From NCBI RefSeq assembly GCF_928381505.1, contig NZ_CAKMSJ010000004.1:186001-250000 (forward strand): a stretch of 64,000 nucleotides of DNA, written 5' to 3'. Below the pieces are notes generated by a model. That model was not told the DNA's origin. It made no database searches and worked only from the letters and a program-made list of their open reading frames with translations. The DNA is from Rothia endophytica. Its GTDB lineage: Bacteria; Actinomycetota; Actinomycetes; Actinomycetales; Micrococcaceae. Within the stretch, counting starts at the first letter, position 1; each line of letters opens with the position of its first letter. The position numbers and the translations under genes were made by a program. This document shows, piece by piece, positions 23,992-34,701 of this stretch.

Positions 23992-26511
23992 CTAGTGTGT
24001 CTGAGCTCTATCTGCGGCGTCCACTGCTTCTGGGTGCTTGGCACGCAGCCATGTCCCGTGCAGACGCAGGTTGACCTCAAGTAGGAAGCAGCCCAGTGCA
24101 GCAGAAGCTAGCGTTGCCAGCAAATATGCCCCCTGAGGCATAGAGAACTGGTGGTACCAGAGCGAAGGGGGTAGCAAGAGAACTAGAGCCAGACCCGCGT
24201 ACATTCCACCCACAATAACTAGCCCCACCAGCTTGAAGGGCCGCAGGACTGTGCTGATGTTGTAGATACCCATCAGCACCAGTGCAATGAAGGTCGCTGT
24301 TTGCAGGTGCACCGTGCTCTCGCCCTGGGCTCTGCCATAGCCATTGACGAAGACCAGCACGCAGGTAATTACCAGCGCTGCGGGCAGAGCGAAGTGTAGG
24401 GCGCGCTGCAAGAAGCCGCTGACGTAGTGGCGTTTGTTGGGCAACATGGTCAAGAGGAAGGCAGGCCCGCCCACAATGAGCAGATCGGCGGTGGAATACT
24501 GGCGGGGGAGGAAGGGGAAGTTCCAGCAGAGCAGACCCAGCGTAATGCCCAGAAGGATGGCGAAGGTGGTCTTAGTGAGGAAGAGATTGGTGACCCGCTC
24601 GATGTTGGCGATAATTTTGCGCCCCTCGGCAAGCACGCCCGGCAGGCGGTCAAACCTGCCATCCAATAGAATCAGGCGAGAAACTGCCTTGGTGGCAGGT
24701 GCGGCGTTGCCCATAGCTATGCCTAAATCAGCATGTTTCAAAGCCAGAGCATCATTTATGCCGTCACCCGTCATAGCAACGGTGCGTCCCTGGGCTTGCA
24801 GCGCCAGCACCATGTTCTTTTTTTGCTCGGGCGAGACCCTGCCAAAGACGCTGTGGCTTATCGTTGCTTGCACTAACTCTTCGCCGGTTTCGGGCAGCGT
24901 TGAGGCATCAACAGCGCCGGAGGCGACGTCCATGCCCGCTAGGCGAGCAGCCGCGGCCACGGTCTGTGGGTTGTCGCCGGAGAAAATCTTGAGATCAATG
25001 CCCTGCTCCCTAAAGTAGGCGAGGGTAGCGGGGGCCTCTGCGCGCACCTGCTCACGGAAGGTCACGAAAAGCTGGGGCTCTAGCTCAGATGGGAGTACCG
25101 AGCTTACCTTGCCGCTCTCGCGGGTTAAGGCGGGTGCATGGGCCAGCACCATAGTACGCAGGCCACTTGCGGCTAGGTGCTCAGCTGTTTGCCTAGACGG
25201 GTGCTTGACCGGAAGCAGAGCTTCTGGCGCCCCCAGTACCCAAGCGCCGGTATCTGCGAACTCCACAGCTGAAAAGCGAAGGGCAGAGGAAAAGGGCAGG
25301 ACGCCGGTTGCTACACGTGCAGATACTTGTTCAAAAGCTGGGTGTAGGGCAGCAGCGGTGGGGTTTGCGTTCTCATCAGCGCCAAACCAGGCTAGAGCAC
25401 CCTGCCAACCCGTCACCGCGGCGGGGATATCGGAGCCTTGCCCCTTTGACGCAAGCCGGGGGCCGCCGCCCTCACCCGCTGCAACGTCAAGCGGTAGAAC
25501 GCTGTTGAAGGCAACACCGCCCTCGGTTAGTGTTCCAGTCTTGTCAAAGCAGACGGTATCTACGCGGGCCAGCATCTCAACGGCAGGCTGCTCCTGAATG
25601 AGCACCTTGGTCTGAGCCAGTTTGACTGACGCTACCGCAAAAGAAATGGTGGTCATCAGTGCCAACCCCTGTGGGATCATGGCAGCCACCGATGAAACAG
25701 CGGTAATCAAAGCCCCACGCCAGGCGCCGGTTTCTAGAGCAAAAGCCCAACCCCCGGCGGCAACCATCTGGCCGTTGAGCACAATAGCGATGATGGGCAC
25801 TAGGGCAAAGGTAATCCACTTAACCACTCGCTCCATACCGGCTCGTAGCTCGGAGTGAATCAGGCTAAACTGGCGGGCTTCAGCGGTAATTTTTGCGGCG
25901 CGGGACGCCGAGCCCACCGCCGTGAGCCGCACCCTGCCTGAGCCGCCAATCACCGAGGACGCTGAGAGCACGGCGTCCCCCGGCTGCTTAGCTACCGGGT
26001 CGCTCTCACCGGTCAGCAGAGATTCATCGAGATCAAGGCCGTCACTGCTGAGGACCGTGGCATCGGCGGGCACCTGATCGCCCCTGGTGAGCAGGACTAG
26101 ATCATCAAGTACCAGCTGATCAAGAGCCACCTGCTGCACCTGGCCGTTGCGCACCGCCTTGAGTGGATCGCGGTTGAGCAGAGCAATCTTATCCAGCTGG
26201 CGCTTGGCAGAAAACTCCTGCACAAAACCAATAATGACGTTGGCAATAGCGGCCAACAAGAAGAGGGTGTCGAGCCAACTGCCCACCATAATCACTGCCA
26301 GCCCGCACAGCCCCAGTACGAGGTTGAACATGGTGAAGAGGTGAGACCTAACAATGGTGGCGGTACTGCGCGAGGTTGCCGTGTTCTGGGTATTTGCCAG
26401 CCCGGCGTCCATTCGTTCGGCAACCTGCTGATCGGTCAGCCCACCGATCTCAAGGACGCTGTCTGGAAGGGTACTCACATTCACGCGGTGGGTAGGCGCG
26501 GCGGGCGTCAT
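23992..26511 (-). CDS. cation-transporting P-type ATPase (CtpE-like)
   Basis: Membrane pump of 839 aa. Actuator TGES (LLTGESDPVAKQ), phosphorylation motif FDKTGTLTEGG, and hinge TGDGINDALALKHADLGIAMG-type segment are intact. About eight to ten membrane segments. No N-terminal metal-binding Cys-x-x-Cys, which argues against a copper pump; the arrangement resembles mycobacterial CtpE (calcium uptake). I place the start at ATG 26511, which has AGGAG 5 nt upstream, rather than 11 codons earlier. Ion specificity is an inference. Monocistronic. Confidence 0.87.
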   Translation of the reverse strand: MTPAAPTHRVNVSTLPDSVLEIGGLTDQQVAERMDAGLANTQNTATSRSTATIVRSHLFTMFNLVLGLCGLAVIMVGSWLDTLFLLAAIANVIIGFVQEFSAKRQLDKIALLNRDPLKAVRNGQVQQVALDQLVLDDLVLLTRGDQVPADATVLSSDGLDLDESLLTGESDPVAKQPGDAVLSASSVIGGSGRVRLTAVGSASRAAKITAEARQFSLIHSELRAGMERVVKWITFALVPIIAIVLNGQMVAAGGWAFALETGAWRGALITAVSSVAAMIPQGLALMTTISFAVASVKLAQTKVLIQEQPAVEMLARVDTVCFDKTGTLTEGGVAFNSVLPLDVAAGEGGGPRLASKGQGSDIPAAVTGWQGALAWFGADENANPTAAALHPAFEQVSARVATGVLPFSSALRFSAVEFADTGAWVLGAPEALLPVKHPSRQTAEHLAASGLRTMVLAHAPALTRESGKVSSVLPSELEPQLFVTFREQVRAEAPATLAYFREQGIDLKIFSGDNPQTVAAAARLAGMDVASGAVDASTLPETGEELVQATISHSVFGRVSPEQKKNMVLALQAQGRTVAMTGDGINDALALKHADLGIAMGNAAPATKAVSRLILLDGRFDRLPGVLAEGRKIIANIERVTNLFLTKTTFAILLGITLGLLCWNFPFLPRQYSTADLLIVGGPAFLLTMLPNKRHYVSGFLQRALHFALPAALVITCVLVFVNGYGRAQGESTVHLQTATFIALVLMGIYNISTVLRPFKLVGLVIVGGMYAGLALVLLLPPSLWYHQFSMPQGAYLLATLASAALGCFLLEVNLRLHGTWLRAKHPEAVDAADRAQTH

Positions 26512-26719
26512 AAAGGCTCCTGGGGCAGAGGGACGAGGCAACAAGTGCCATACCCTACTAGCCTAGCGCGATAGAAACGTAGGGCACCTCAGCCGAGAGT
26601 ATGAATTCTGCCCTGCTCACCCCGTCCTGGGATAGAGACCGGCCCATAAAATTATCGGCCGCTCCATCGTGTGAAGCCCTGCCAGCATTTTGATGGACCA
26701 GAGGCTGGTGAGATGAGGG

Positions 26720-26763
26720 AAGGACGCCTGCCCTAGCTTTCAAAGCGGGGGCGGGCGTCCTTA
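26720..26763 (-). terminator. terminator downstream of purL
   Basis: Imperfect stem AAGGACGCCTGCCC / GGGCGGGCGTCCTTA just after the purL stop on the minus strand. Confidence 0.7.
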
Positions 26764-26780
26764 TGCCGGGTAGCTAGCGG

Positions 26781-29099
26781 CTAGCTGGGGGCAACCTCGC
26801 CGAAGTGGCGGGCTAGGGTGCCCTCGTGGGCTTCGCGCAGCTCGTCCAGGTCAATGTCAGCCTCGCCCTGGATTGCCAGAGCGTTGGACTCAGCGTCCAC
26901 TACGCCAATGCGGGCAAAGGGGTAGTTGCGGGCGGTGCACATGTCCTTGAAACGAACCTCTTCGCTACGGGGAACAGAAACAACAACGCGGCCCAGGGAC
27001 TCTGAGAAGAGCAGGGTGAAGGTGTCCACGCCGTCGCGCTCAGCGACCTCACCCAGACCCACACGGGCACCGACGCCAAAGCGCAGGCAACCCTCAACCA
27101 GGGCAGCCGCCAGGCCACCGGCAGAAACATCGTGGGCAGCATCAATCATGCCGTCACGGCTCATGTTCACCAGCATGTCGCCCAGCAGCTTCTCAGCAGC
27201 CAGATCAACCTTGGGGGGCAGACCGCCCAGGTGGCCCTTGTAGCGGGCCCACTCGGAGCCGTCCAACTCGTCACCGGTGGTGCCCAGCAGGTAGAGAGCC
27301 TGACCATCGTGCTCAGGAGCCCAACCGGAGGGAGTGCGGCGGGTGACGTCGTCCATCACACCCATCATGGCAACCACGGGAGTGGGGTTAATAGCCTTGC
27401 CACCGGTCTGGTTGTAGAGGGAGACGTTACCGCCGGTCACAGGCACGCCCAGTTCCATACAGCCATCGGCGATGCCGCGTACAGCCTCAGCGAACTGCCA
27501 CATGACATCCGGGTCCTCGGGGGAACCAAAGTTCAGGCAGTCAGAGACAGCCACGGGGCGGGCACCCACGGTAGCCACGTTGCGGTAGGCCTCCGCCAGG
27601 GACGCCTTCGCACCCTCGTAGGGGTCCAGCCTGGTGAAACGGGGGTTAGAGTCGGTGGCCAGAGCAACGCCCAGGCCGGTCTCTTCATCCACGCGAATCA
27701 CGCCAGAATCATCGGGCATAGACAGGGCAGTGTTGCCCTGAACGTAGCGGTCGTACTGGTTAGTGATCCAGGACTTGGAGCACATGTTGGGGGCAGCCAT
27801 GAAAGCCTTGATGGCCTCGCCCAGCTCAGCACCGGTGGGGCGGGCGTCGTCCGCACTAGAACCGATGAACTTGTCGGCCTGCAACTCGTCCTGCCAGGCA
27901 GGGCGGGCGTAGGGGCGCTCGTAGGTGGGGCCATCGTGGGCAACAGTCTTGGGGTCAACATCAACGATGATTTCACCCTCCCACTCGATGGTGAGGCGGC
28001 CACTGCCGGTCACTTCGCCGAGCACGGAGTACTCAACGTCCCACTTTTCCATGATTTCTTCGAAACGATTCAGGTTGGCGGGGGTCACCACAGCCATCAT
28101 GCGTTCCTGAGATTCTGACATGAGGATTTCGCCCGGGGTCAGGGTGGGATCACGCAACAGAACCTTGGTGAGGTCAACGTGCATACCGCCGTCACCGTTG
28201 GACGCCAGTTCGCTGGTTGCACAGGAAATGCCCGCTGCGCCGAGGTCCTGAATACCCTCAACAACTGAGCCCTTGAAGAGTTCCAGGCAGCACTCGATGA
28301 GCACCTTCTCAGCGAAGGGGTCGCCCACCTGAACGGCGGGGCGCTTAGAGGGCTTGGTGTCGTCGAAGGACTCTGATGCCAGAACTGAAGCACCGCCAAT
28401 GCCGTCGCCACCGGTGCGGGCGCCGAAGAGAATGACCTTGTTGCCGGTGCCCGAAGCGTTAGCGGTGCGGATGTCCTCGTGGCGCATAATGCCAACAGCC
28501 AGGGCGTTCACTAGGGGATTGGCCTGGTAACACTCGTCGAACTCAACTTCGCCGCCGATGTTGGGCAGGCCCAGGGAGTTGCCGTAGCCGCCCACACCGG
28601 AAACAACGCCGGGCAGGACGCGGGCGGTGTCCGGATGGTCGATGGCGCCAAAGCGCAGGGGGTCCATGACGGCCACGGGGCGTGCACCCATGGAGATAAT
28701 GTCACGCACAATGCCGCCCACACCGGTTGCTGCACCTTGGTAGGGCTCAACGTAGGAAGGGTGGTTGTGGGACTCAATCTTGAAGGTAACGGCCCAGCCG
28801 TTGCCGATATTAGTGACGCCGGCGTTCTCGCCGATGCCCACCATCAGGTCCTTCTTCATCTCGTCGGTGACCTTGGCACCGAACTGCTTGAGGTGAACCT
28901 TGGAGGACTTGTAGGAGCAGTGCTCCGACCACATGACCGAGTACATGGCTAGTTCAGCGGCGGTGGGGCGGCGCCCTAGGATCTTCTTGACGTCCTCGAA
29001 CTCGTTTTCCTTGAGTCCCAGCTCAGCCCAGGGCAGCTCGGTATCGGGGGTTGCCGCGGCGTGCTCAACGGTGTCGAGGTTAAACTTCTTTTCGCTCAT
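26781..29099 (-). CDS. purL: phosphoribosylformylglycinamidine synthase II
   Basis: Small-type PurL of 772 aa, which converts FGAR to FGAM in purine synthesis using ammonia passed from PurQ, with PurS as the third subunit. Family signatures are [13 protein letters not shown] (~residue 54), [10 protein letters not shown], and [10 protein letters not shown] in the second half (~residue 545). Length matches the Bacillus-type subunit. Third gene of purS-purQ-purL, 29 nt after purQ. Nothing odd in it. Confidence 0.96.
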   Translation of the reverse strand: MSEKKFNLDTVEHAAATPDTELPWAELGLKENEFEDVKKILGRRPTAAELAMYSVMWSEHCSYKSSKVHLKQFGAKVTDEMKKDLMVGIGENAGVTNIGNGWAVTFKIESHNHPSYVEPYQGAATGVGGIVRDIISMGARPVAVMDPLRFGAIDHPDTARVLPGVVSGVGGYGNSLGLPNIGGEVEFDECYQANPLVNALAVGIMRHEDIRTANASGTGNKVILFGARTGGDGIGGASVLASESFDDTKPSKRPAVQVGDPFAEKVLIECCLELFKGSVVEGIQDLGAAGISCATSELASNGDGGMHVDLTKVLLRDPTLTPGEILMSESQERMMAVVTPANLNRFEEIMEKWDVEYSVLGEVTGSGRLTIEWEGEIIVDVDPKTVAHDGPTYERPYARPAWQDELQADKFIGSSADDARPTGAELGEAIKAFMAAPNMCSKSWITNQYDRYVQGNTALSMPDDSGVIRVDEETGLGVALATDSNPRFTRLDPYEGAKASLAEAYRNVATVGARPVAVSDCLNFGSPEDPDVMWQFAEAVRGIADGCMELGVPVTGGNVSLYNQTGGKAINPTPVVAMMGVMDDVTRRTPSGWAPEHDGQALYLLGTTGDELDGSEWARYKGHLGGLPPKVDLAAEKLLGDMLVNMSRDGMIDAAHDVSAGGLAAALVEGCLRFGVGARVGLGEVAERDGVDTFTLLFSESLGRVVVSVPRSEEVRFKDMCTARNYPFARIGVVDAESNALAIQGEADIDLDELREAHEGTLARHFGEVAPS

Positions 29100-29128
29100 T
29101 AGTACATAAATCCTTTAGAAACCAGCGC

Positions 29129-29926
29129 TTAGGCGCCCACGAGCTTGTTGAGAACAGAGGTGAAGACGCCCAGACCGTCTGCGCCACCCCGCAGGCCAAC
29201 GGTGCCAAAACCTGAGGACGAGGGGCCGAAGCACGGCTCCACAGCATGCTCGGGGTGGGGCATGAGACCAACGACGTTGCCGCGCTCATTTGAGATTCCG
29301 GCAATATCGTTGCGCGACCCGTTGGGGTTTACGTCAACATAGCGGAAGACCACACGGTTCTCAGCTTCAAGCACTTCAAGGGTTTTGGCATCGGCGACGT
29401 ATTGGCCGTCCTGGTTCTTCAGGGGCACCACGATGTCCTGCCCAGCCTCAAAATCACTGGTCCAGAAGGTCTGGTTGTTCTCAATGCGCAGGGTCTGATC
29501 ACGGCAGATGAACTTGCGGTGATCGTTCTTAATCATGGAGCCGGGCAGCAGGTGGGTTTCGGTCAGAATCTGGAAACCGTTGCAGATACCCAGCACGGGC
29601 AGGGGGTTTTCGCTTGCCTGAGCGGCCTCTACTACCTTGCTCATGACTGCTGCCTTGGCGGCAATAGCGCCGGCACGCAGGTAATCTCCATACGAAAAAC
29701 CGCCGGGAACAATGACGGCATCTACATCGTGTAGGTTCGCTTCATCGTGCCACAGCGGTACGGGGGTGCCACCGGCTAGGCGGACGGCGCGGCTTGCGTC
29801 ACGGTCATCCAGAGTGCCGGGGAAGGTGATAACACCGACGCGCACACCTGCTAGAGCGTTATCGGGGGTGTCTTGTGAGAAGTCCCCCACCAGGGGCACT
29901 TCGTGAGCTGCGAGTGACTCTGCCAT
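29129..29926 (-). CDS. purQ: phosphoribosylformylglycinamidine synthase I (glutaminase)
   Basis: Glutamine amidotransferase subunit of 265 aa. It supplies ammonia to PurL. Class-I triad: nucleophile Cys in [11 protein letters not shown] (~residue 115), His and Glu in [10 protein letters not shown] (~residue 226). An N-terminal extension of about 27 residues precedes the usual beginning ([14 protein letters not shown]), making it longer than most. AGGACT lies upstream of the ATG. It begins 5 nt after purS. Confidence 0.95.
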   Translation of the reverse strand: MAESLAAHEVPLVGDFSQDTPDNALAGVRVGVITFPGTLDDRDASRAVRLAGGTPVPLWHDEANLHDVDAVIVPGGFSYGDYLRAGAIAAKAAVMSKVVEAAQASENPLPVLGICNGFQILTETHLLPGSMIKNDHRKFICRDQTLRIENNQTFWTSDFEAGQDIVVPLKNQDGQYVADAKTLEVLEAENRVVFRYVDVNPNGSRNDIAGISNERGNVVGLMPHPEHAVEPCFGPSSSGFGTVGLRGGADGLGVFTSVLNKLVGA

Positions 29927-29931
29927 ATGTC

Positions 29932-30183
29932 TTAGTCCTCCAGAGCTTCGACGTTAACAACGTCTTCAATCACGGGGTTAGAGAGCAGTTCTTCAGCGGC
30001 CTGACGTGCCTGAGCCAAAAGCTCCTCGGTCACTGCGCCCTCAACGGTGAGCTCAAAACGCTTGCCCTGGCGGACGTCGGTGAAGTTCGACAATCCGATG
30101 CGGGGGAGCTCGTTCGCAATAGCCTTACCCTGGGGGTCTAGGATTTCGGGCTTGAGCATAACATCAACAACAATACGGGCCAT
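29932..30183 (-). CDS. purS: phosphoribosylformylglycinamidine synthase subunit PurS
   Basis: Small structural subunit of 83 aa that holds PurL and PurQ together. Typical sequence: [19 protein letters not shown], then [26 protein letters not shown] ribosome-binding site at good spacing. First gene of purSQL, whose promoter lies in 30184-30470. Confidence 0.95.
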   Translation of the reverse strand: MARIVVDVMLKPEILDPQGKAIANELPRIGLSNFTDVRQGKRFELTVEGAVTEELLAQARQAAEELLSNPVIEDVVNVEALED

Positions 30184-30264
30184 GAATGGGCACTCCTCGG
30201 GTGCTGGAATCTATATAGAGCCGGATTCTATTTTACCGGGTTAGGGCACCGCGTGGGCCAAAGT

Positions 30265-30290
30265 GAGACGGTGGGGCGCGGGGCTTTTCT
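30265..30290 (+). repeat. 26-bp repeat 5' of the sialidase gene (orphan half-terminator)
   Basis: GAGACGGTGGGGCGCGGGGC followed by TTTTCT. It matches 33451-33476 (25 of 26 bases), the right half of the sialidase terminator, but has no matching left arm here. The two copies bracket the sialidase gene as direct repeats. Confidence 0.75.
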
Positions 30291-30470
30291 GGGCTCGGTT
30301 TGATGGGTGCTACGCCTAAACATCCGACTTGTCCGGCTATAACCATTAAATTTTTCAAAAACCCTAGAGGTAGGACATCCCATGTTGTACGCTGATTGAC
30401 AACACCTATGGTTCACATCACTTAAATGATGGTTTATCGCTGGTCACTAGCTTCATATATAGGAGATTTC

Positions 30471-33407
30471 ATGCGTAAAAAACTAGCCCCCTTCCTGACC
30501 GTCCCTACACTTGCCGCTACAGCACTGGCGGGTATGCTCCCGGCGCAGGCTTTGACCGCTCCAGTGCTTGGCCCTGCAGGTAAGCCCGGCCAGTATTCTG
30601 AACAGAACATTGCCGGTCAGCTGTTTGGGGATTCCTCAAATTATCGCATTCCCGCCCTCGCCGATTTAGGGGATGGGATCGTCCTTGCTGCCTGGGATGG
30701 GCGTCCTTTTAATGCCGCTGACTCGCCCAACCCCAACTCTATCGTCATGCGCCGCTCAACGGACTACGGGCAGACCTGGTCCGATATCTACTACATAGCC
30801 CAAGGCCAGCTAGCCCAACCTGGCATTCAGAAATACGGCTACTCTGACCCTTCTTTCGTAGTCGATAGCGAAGCCGGTAAAGTGTTCGCTTTCTTCGTCT
30901 ATTCGAAGGACCAGGGCTTCCAGGGGGGTGAATACGGCAACGACATTGAAAATGACCGGAACATCATCGGTGCGGTCGTCACCGAGTCAACCGATGGAGG
31001 GATCACCTGGAGCGAACCGCGAGACATTACCCCTATCGTCAAACCTGGAACCAGCAAAACCAACCCCCAGCCCGGTGACGTTAAAAGTACATTTGCAACA
31101 TCGGGTGAGGGCATTCAGCTGAAGTACGGTGAGCACGCCGGACGCCTGGTTCAGCAGTTCGCAGGAAAAGTCAGGACGGAGAGCGGGCAGGAAGTTATCA
31201 AAGCCTACTCTGTTTACTCCGATGACCACGGCCAAACCTGGCAGCGGGGTGACTTTGTGGGCAGTGCCATGGACGAAAACAAGACCGTTGAACTCTCGGA
31301 CGGACGTCTTTTGCTCAACTCCCGCGACAGCGGCAACTCTGGCTACCGCAAGGTCGCTATCAGTGAGGACGGCGGCCAAACTTGGGGCCCGGTAACCCTC
31401 GATACTGAGCTGCCTGATCCCACTAACAATGCCTCAATTTTCCGTATGTACCCCAATGCCCCCCAAGGGAGCGACGAGGCTAAAAAACTAATCTTTACTA
31501 ACTCCAATAACAACGCCAACCACAACCGTGTAAATCTTTCAGCTCGAGTCTCCTGCGACAACGGTGAAACCTGGCCAGGTCTGCGTCAAATCAATCCCGG
31601 TTTCTCTGCCTATTCATCGGGTACTGCCCTATCTAATGGCAAGTTCGGTGTGCTGTATGAGGCCAGCTACGCTACCGATATCCGTTTCGGCACATTCGAC
31701 GAGGCATGGCTTAATATGGTCTGTGCTCCCCTGAGCGCTCAGCCGGTCACCGTTACTGCGGGGCAGGGTGTAGATGTTCCTGTCACCATCACCAACCAGG
31801 AATCTACCGCTATTAGTGGGCGAATTACCCTGGCGGATACCGGCTACTTCAGCGGCGGCCAGACCGAAGAAATTACCCTCCAGCCCGGAGAAACCCAAAC
31901 TGTCAACGTCCGCCTTGACGCAGCGACAAGTGCCCGAACCGGCAATGTCGACGCTGTCTTTACAGCTGCTGACGGAAAGCAGTCCCGCTTTACCTTCCGC
32001 ACCACAGTTGAAGGTACGAGCGCAGTTTTCGGGGCCCAGATTCATTCCGCTTCGGCAGCTACCCGTGATGTCGCAAATCAGCCCTACTCCGTAGGAGAGA
32101 AAATCCGTTACACTTTCTCTGTCACTAGTACATCGGACGAAACCGTAGCTGTAGTGCCTACCGCCGGAAACCTTGATACCGGCTTCTTTATCACCGGAAC
32201 CCCGAACTGCCGTTATAGCCGCCTAGCCGCTGGCACCTCTTACACATGCACTACCGCTGAACACACTGTGACTCAGGAAGATATAGACCGTGGCTACTTC
32301 GTGCCCACAATGAGCTTTAGCGTCACCTCCGTTGCAGATAGCTCTCGGACGGTCAGCATGAGCCACACTGGTGCGCCTGTGAAGGTCCGCGATGTTGATT
32401 TGACCCCAACTCTGACGGTTACAGGTGAGGCTACCAGCCAGCCTAAGGAAGAGTATGTGGAAGGTGATCTCATCAACTATAGCTTCACCGTCGCAAATAC
32501 TTCGCCCTTTACTGTGACCTCGACTCCCACTGCTGGCAACTTTGAACGCGGCTTCTTTAGCGACGGCATCCCTAACTGCCGTTGGCGCAACCTGGCGGCG
32601 GGGGCGTCCTACACTTGCACCTCAGCCCAGCACACTGTTACTGCTGAGGACCTTGAGCGACGCTACTTCGAACCCCGTGCAACCTTCACCGCTACAAGCT
32701 CGCTCGATGGCAGTGAACAGGAATACGAGTTCGTGGGAGAAAGAATTAATCTTCCCGTAGCTCCGGCAGCGGAACCCACCCCTGCCCCGAGTGAGGAGCC
32801 TGCTCCCGAACTCGAGCCTAGCGAAGAGCCCGTCGTTCCTACTCCGGAGCCCGAACCCAGCGAAGAACCTGAAGCCACCGATTTTGTCTTTACTGACGTC
32901 AAGCCGAGCCACGCCAACTACACCGCAATTCAGTGGGCTGCGCGTAACGGGATCATCCAGGTCTCAGAGTCGGGGGCATACCAGCCTCGCGCTAACGTAA
33001 AACGAGGCGAGCTGGCGTCCTACTTGTTCAGGCATGAGGCCCCGGAAAACTACGTCGCTCCTCGAGTATCTCCCTTCAAGGATGTACCTGTAAGCCATAA
33101 GTACTACCGCGAAATTGCATGGGCCAGCGAAAGGGGGCTCATGCCGGGGTCTGCGACGGGTACCTTCCGTCCGTCCAGCAATGCTGAGCGGGAAGACCTC
33201 GCGATTGCTCTCTTCAATCTTGTAGGCCCTAGCGACTATATTGCGCCTGCGCAGTCTCCCTACAAGGACGTACTGACTCGTAGATCGTCTTATCGGGCGA
33301 TTGCTTGGTTAGCTGAGCAAGGCGGCGATACAGGCAAGACTTTCCGCCCCAATGCGCCCCTGAAGCGGGATGCTGCCGCCGCCCTGCTGTACGCAAGCAT
33401 CCGCTAA
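30471..33407 (+). CDS. nanH: cell-surface sialidase (GH33) with SLH domains
   Basis: Secreted exo-sialidase of 978 aa that releases sialic acid from host glycans. Start ATG 30471 follows AGGAGA; signal peptide residues 1-~28. The catalytic beta-propeller (~40-420) has the RIP motif in NYRIPALADLG (~57) and five Asp boxes (STDYGQTWS, STDGGITWS, SDDHGQTWQ, SEDGGQTWG, SCDNGETWP). A NEW3-like beta domain (~425-525) follows. Then come two ~105-residue repeats sharing the pattern NCRxxxLAAGxSYTCT, a Pro/Glu-rich spacer (~765-800), and three C-terminal SLH modules that would bind cell-wall polymer. No sialic acid transport or catabolism gene is nearby. It is bracketed by 26-bp direct repeats. Confidence 0.92.
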   Translation: MRKKLAPFLTVPTLAATALAGMLPAQALTAPVLGPAGKPGQYSEQNIAGQLFGDSSNYRIPALADLGDGIVLAAWDGRPFNAADSPNPNSIVMRRSTDYGQTWSDIYYIAQGQLAQPGIQKYGYSDPSFVVDSEAGKVFAFFVYSKDQGFQGGEYGNDIENDRNIIGAVVTESTDGGITWSEPRDITPIVKPGTSKTNPQPGDVKSTFATSGEGIQLKYGEHAGRLVQQFAGKVRTESGQEVIKAYSVYSDDHGQTWQRGDFVGSAMDENKTVELSDGRLLLNSRDSGNSGYRKVAISEDGGQTWGPVTLDTELPDPTNNASIFRMYPNAPQGSDEAKKLIFTNSNNNANHNRVNLSARVSCDNGETWPGLRQINPGFSAYSSGTALSNGKFGVLYEASYATDIRFGTFDEAWLNMVCAPLSAQPVTVTAGQGVDVPVTITNQESTAISGRITLADTGYFSGGQTEEITLQPGETQTVNVRLDAATSARTGNVDAVFTAADGKQSRFTFRTTVEGTSAVFGAQIHSASAATRDVANQPYSVGEKIRYTFSVTSTSDETVAVVPTAGNLDTGFFITGTPNCRYSRLAAGTSYTCTTAEHTVTQEDIDRGYFVPTMSFSVTSVADSSRTVSMSHTGAPVKVRDVDLTPTLTVTGEATSQPKEEYVEGDLINYSFTVANTSPFTVTSTPTAGNFERGFFSDGIPNCRWRNLAAGASYTCTSAQHTVTAEDLERRYFEPRATFTATSSLDGSEQEYEFVGERINLPVAPAAEPTPAPSEEPAPELEPSEEPVVPTPEPEPSEEPEATDFVFTDVKPSHANYTAIQWAARNGIIQVSESGAYQPRANVKRGELASYLFRHEAPENYVAPRVSPFKDVPVSHKYYREIAWASERGLMPGSATGTFRPSSNAEREDLAIALFNLVGPSDYIAPAQSPYKDVLTRRSSYRAIAWLAEQGGDTGKTFRPNAPLKRDAAAALLYASIR

Positions 33408-33432
33408 AACATAGAGTCGTCGTTTCCTGGGT

Positions 33433-33476
33433 CCCGTGCCCCGCTGTCTTGAGATGGTGGGGCGCGGGGCTTTTCT
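33433..33476 (+). terminator. terminator after the sialidase gene
   Basis: Stem CCCGTGCCCC / GGGGCGCGGG followed by GCTTTTCT. Its right half is repeated at 30265-30290. Confidence 0.8.
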
Positions 33477-33491
33477 ACGGCGTCTGGTTGT

Positions 33492-33562
33492 GGCGAGCGT
33501 GCGTTATATCGCTGAGCGTGCACCCAGCAACCGCACGCTCGGCGATATGGCGCACGCTCGCC
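33492..33562. repeat. PalC, long palindrome
   Basis: 30-nt arms, 27 of 30 paired, starting GGCGAGCGTGCG and ending CGCACGCTCGCC, with an 11-nt loop ACCCAGCAACC. Same architecture as PalA but unrelated in sequence. It lies between convergent genes and lacks a T-tract. Confidence 0.85.
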
Positions 33563-33601
33563 CCTTAGATTGTGCCCATTGCTGGAGCGCGCCGACTGTA
33601 C

Positions 33602-34177
33602 CTAGTCTTTGGGGGTGGCGAGTTCCTGCGCGGTTTGCAGGTTAGCAAGAGCCAGAGTCTTGTTGGTGCGGGCAAGGGCCAGGGCTGAGATGGTGAGGGC
33701 AACCAGGGTGCGGGCTTGGTCGTCCGCTTCGTCCTCGGTGAGGTGTGGACGCGCCCTGCCCACCCCTGCGCGGAAAGCAGCAAGTAGCTCGTCGTAGTAG
33801 CCGCTGATGGCTGCTCTGACCACCGGGTCGGTGCCCACTGGGGCGTTGGCTGCCGCTATGAGCAGGCAGCCGGGGTGGCTACCGGCAGAGTTAATAGAGT
33901 TGGCCAGGGTTGCAAAGTAGTCGTTGAGGGCATCGGGCTTCGCGTCTTTGCTGGTGATGGGGGCAAGGAGCGGGCGGACGCTTTCTGCCAGGTAGTTCTC
34001 TACCGCTGCGTCAAAAAGTCCCTTTTTGGACTCGAAGGCGTGGTAGAGGCTGGAGCGCTTGAGACCGGTTGCCTGTTCAAGGTCGGGGATTGAGGTTGCC
34101 TCGTAGCCCCGATCCCAGAAGACGCTGCGGGCTGCCCTGACGGCGTCCGCTCGGTCGAAAGTCGCTGTGCGCCCCAT
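33602..34177 (-). CDS. TetR/AcrR family transcriptional regulator
   Basis: Regulator of 191 aa. The helix-turn-helix is typical: RADAVRAARSVFWDRGYEAT, SIPDLEQATGLKRSSLYHAF (residues ~8-47). The C-terminal part resembles the TetR_C subgroup that includes YxaF/LmrA-like proteins. It is divergent from the DUF1304 gene with a 95-bp AT-rich spacer, which makes that gene its probable target. Inducer unknown. Confidence 0.87.
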   Translation of the reverse strand: MGRTATFDRADAVRAARSVFWDRGYEATSIPDLEQATGLKRSSLYHAFESKKGLFDAAVENYLAESVRPLLAPITSKDAKPDALNDYFATLANSINSAGSHPGCLLIAAANAPVGTDPVVRAAISGYYDELLAAFRAGVGRARPHLTEDEADDQARTLVALTISALALARTNKTLALANLQTAQELATPKD

Positions 34178-34272
34178 GGTGTGCCTCGTTTCATGGCTAA
34201 AAAAATTGTGTACTGACCATTCTAGTATATATTAGAATAAGCGTTACAAAAAACCTATGAAAGGATTTTCCC

Positions 34273-34656
34273 ATGACTATCGCCGGTATCATCGCCCTAC
34301 TGCTCGCCGTCGCCCTACACGTTTTTATCTTCTACCTCGAATCCTTCGCCTGGACCACCCGAGCCCTGCCCGTTTTCGGCATGAGCCGTGAATCAGCCGA
34401 ACAGACCAAGGAAATGGCTTACAACCAGGGTTTCTATAATCTCTTCCTCGGTATTATTGCCGCCCTCGGTGCAGTCTTCTACTGGGCAGGTTCTACACAG
34501 GTCGGCCTAGCCCTGGCCCTAGCAGGTACCGGTTCCATGCTGGCCGCAGCGGCCGTCCTTTTCATCACCTCACCCGACAAGCGGAGCGCCGCCATCAAGC
34601 AGGGCACCTTCCCCCTGCTGGCCGTCATCCTGCTCTTTCTCGGTGCATTCCTCTAA
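34273..34656 (+). CDS. DUF1304 family membrane protein
   Basis: Integral membrane protein of 127 aa with four hydrophobic segments and the conserved acidic stretch FYLESFAWTT near residue 20 and MAYNQGFYNLFLG near residue 56, as in DUF1304. AAAGGA ribosome-binding site. Function unknown. It pairs divergently with a TetR gene, an arrangement common for this family. Confidence 0.85.
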   Translation: MTIAGIIALLLAVALHVFIFYLESFAWTTRALPVFGMSRESAEQTKEMAYNQGFYNLFLGIIAALGAVFYWAGSTQVGLALALAGTGSMLAAAAVLFITSPDKRSAAIKQGTFPLLAVILLFLGAFL

Positions 34657-34701
34657 AGCACTAGCCCTTACCCCGCTAGAGATAGCCTAGAATGGCTACC
34701 T

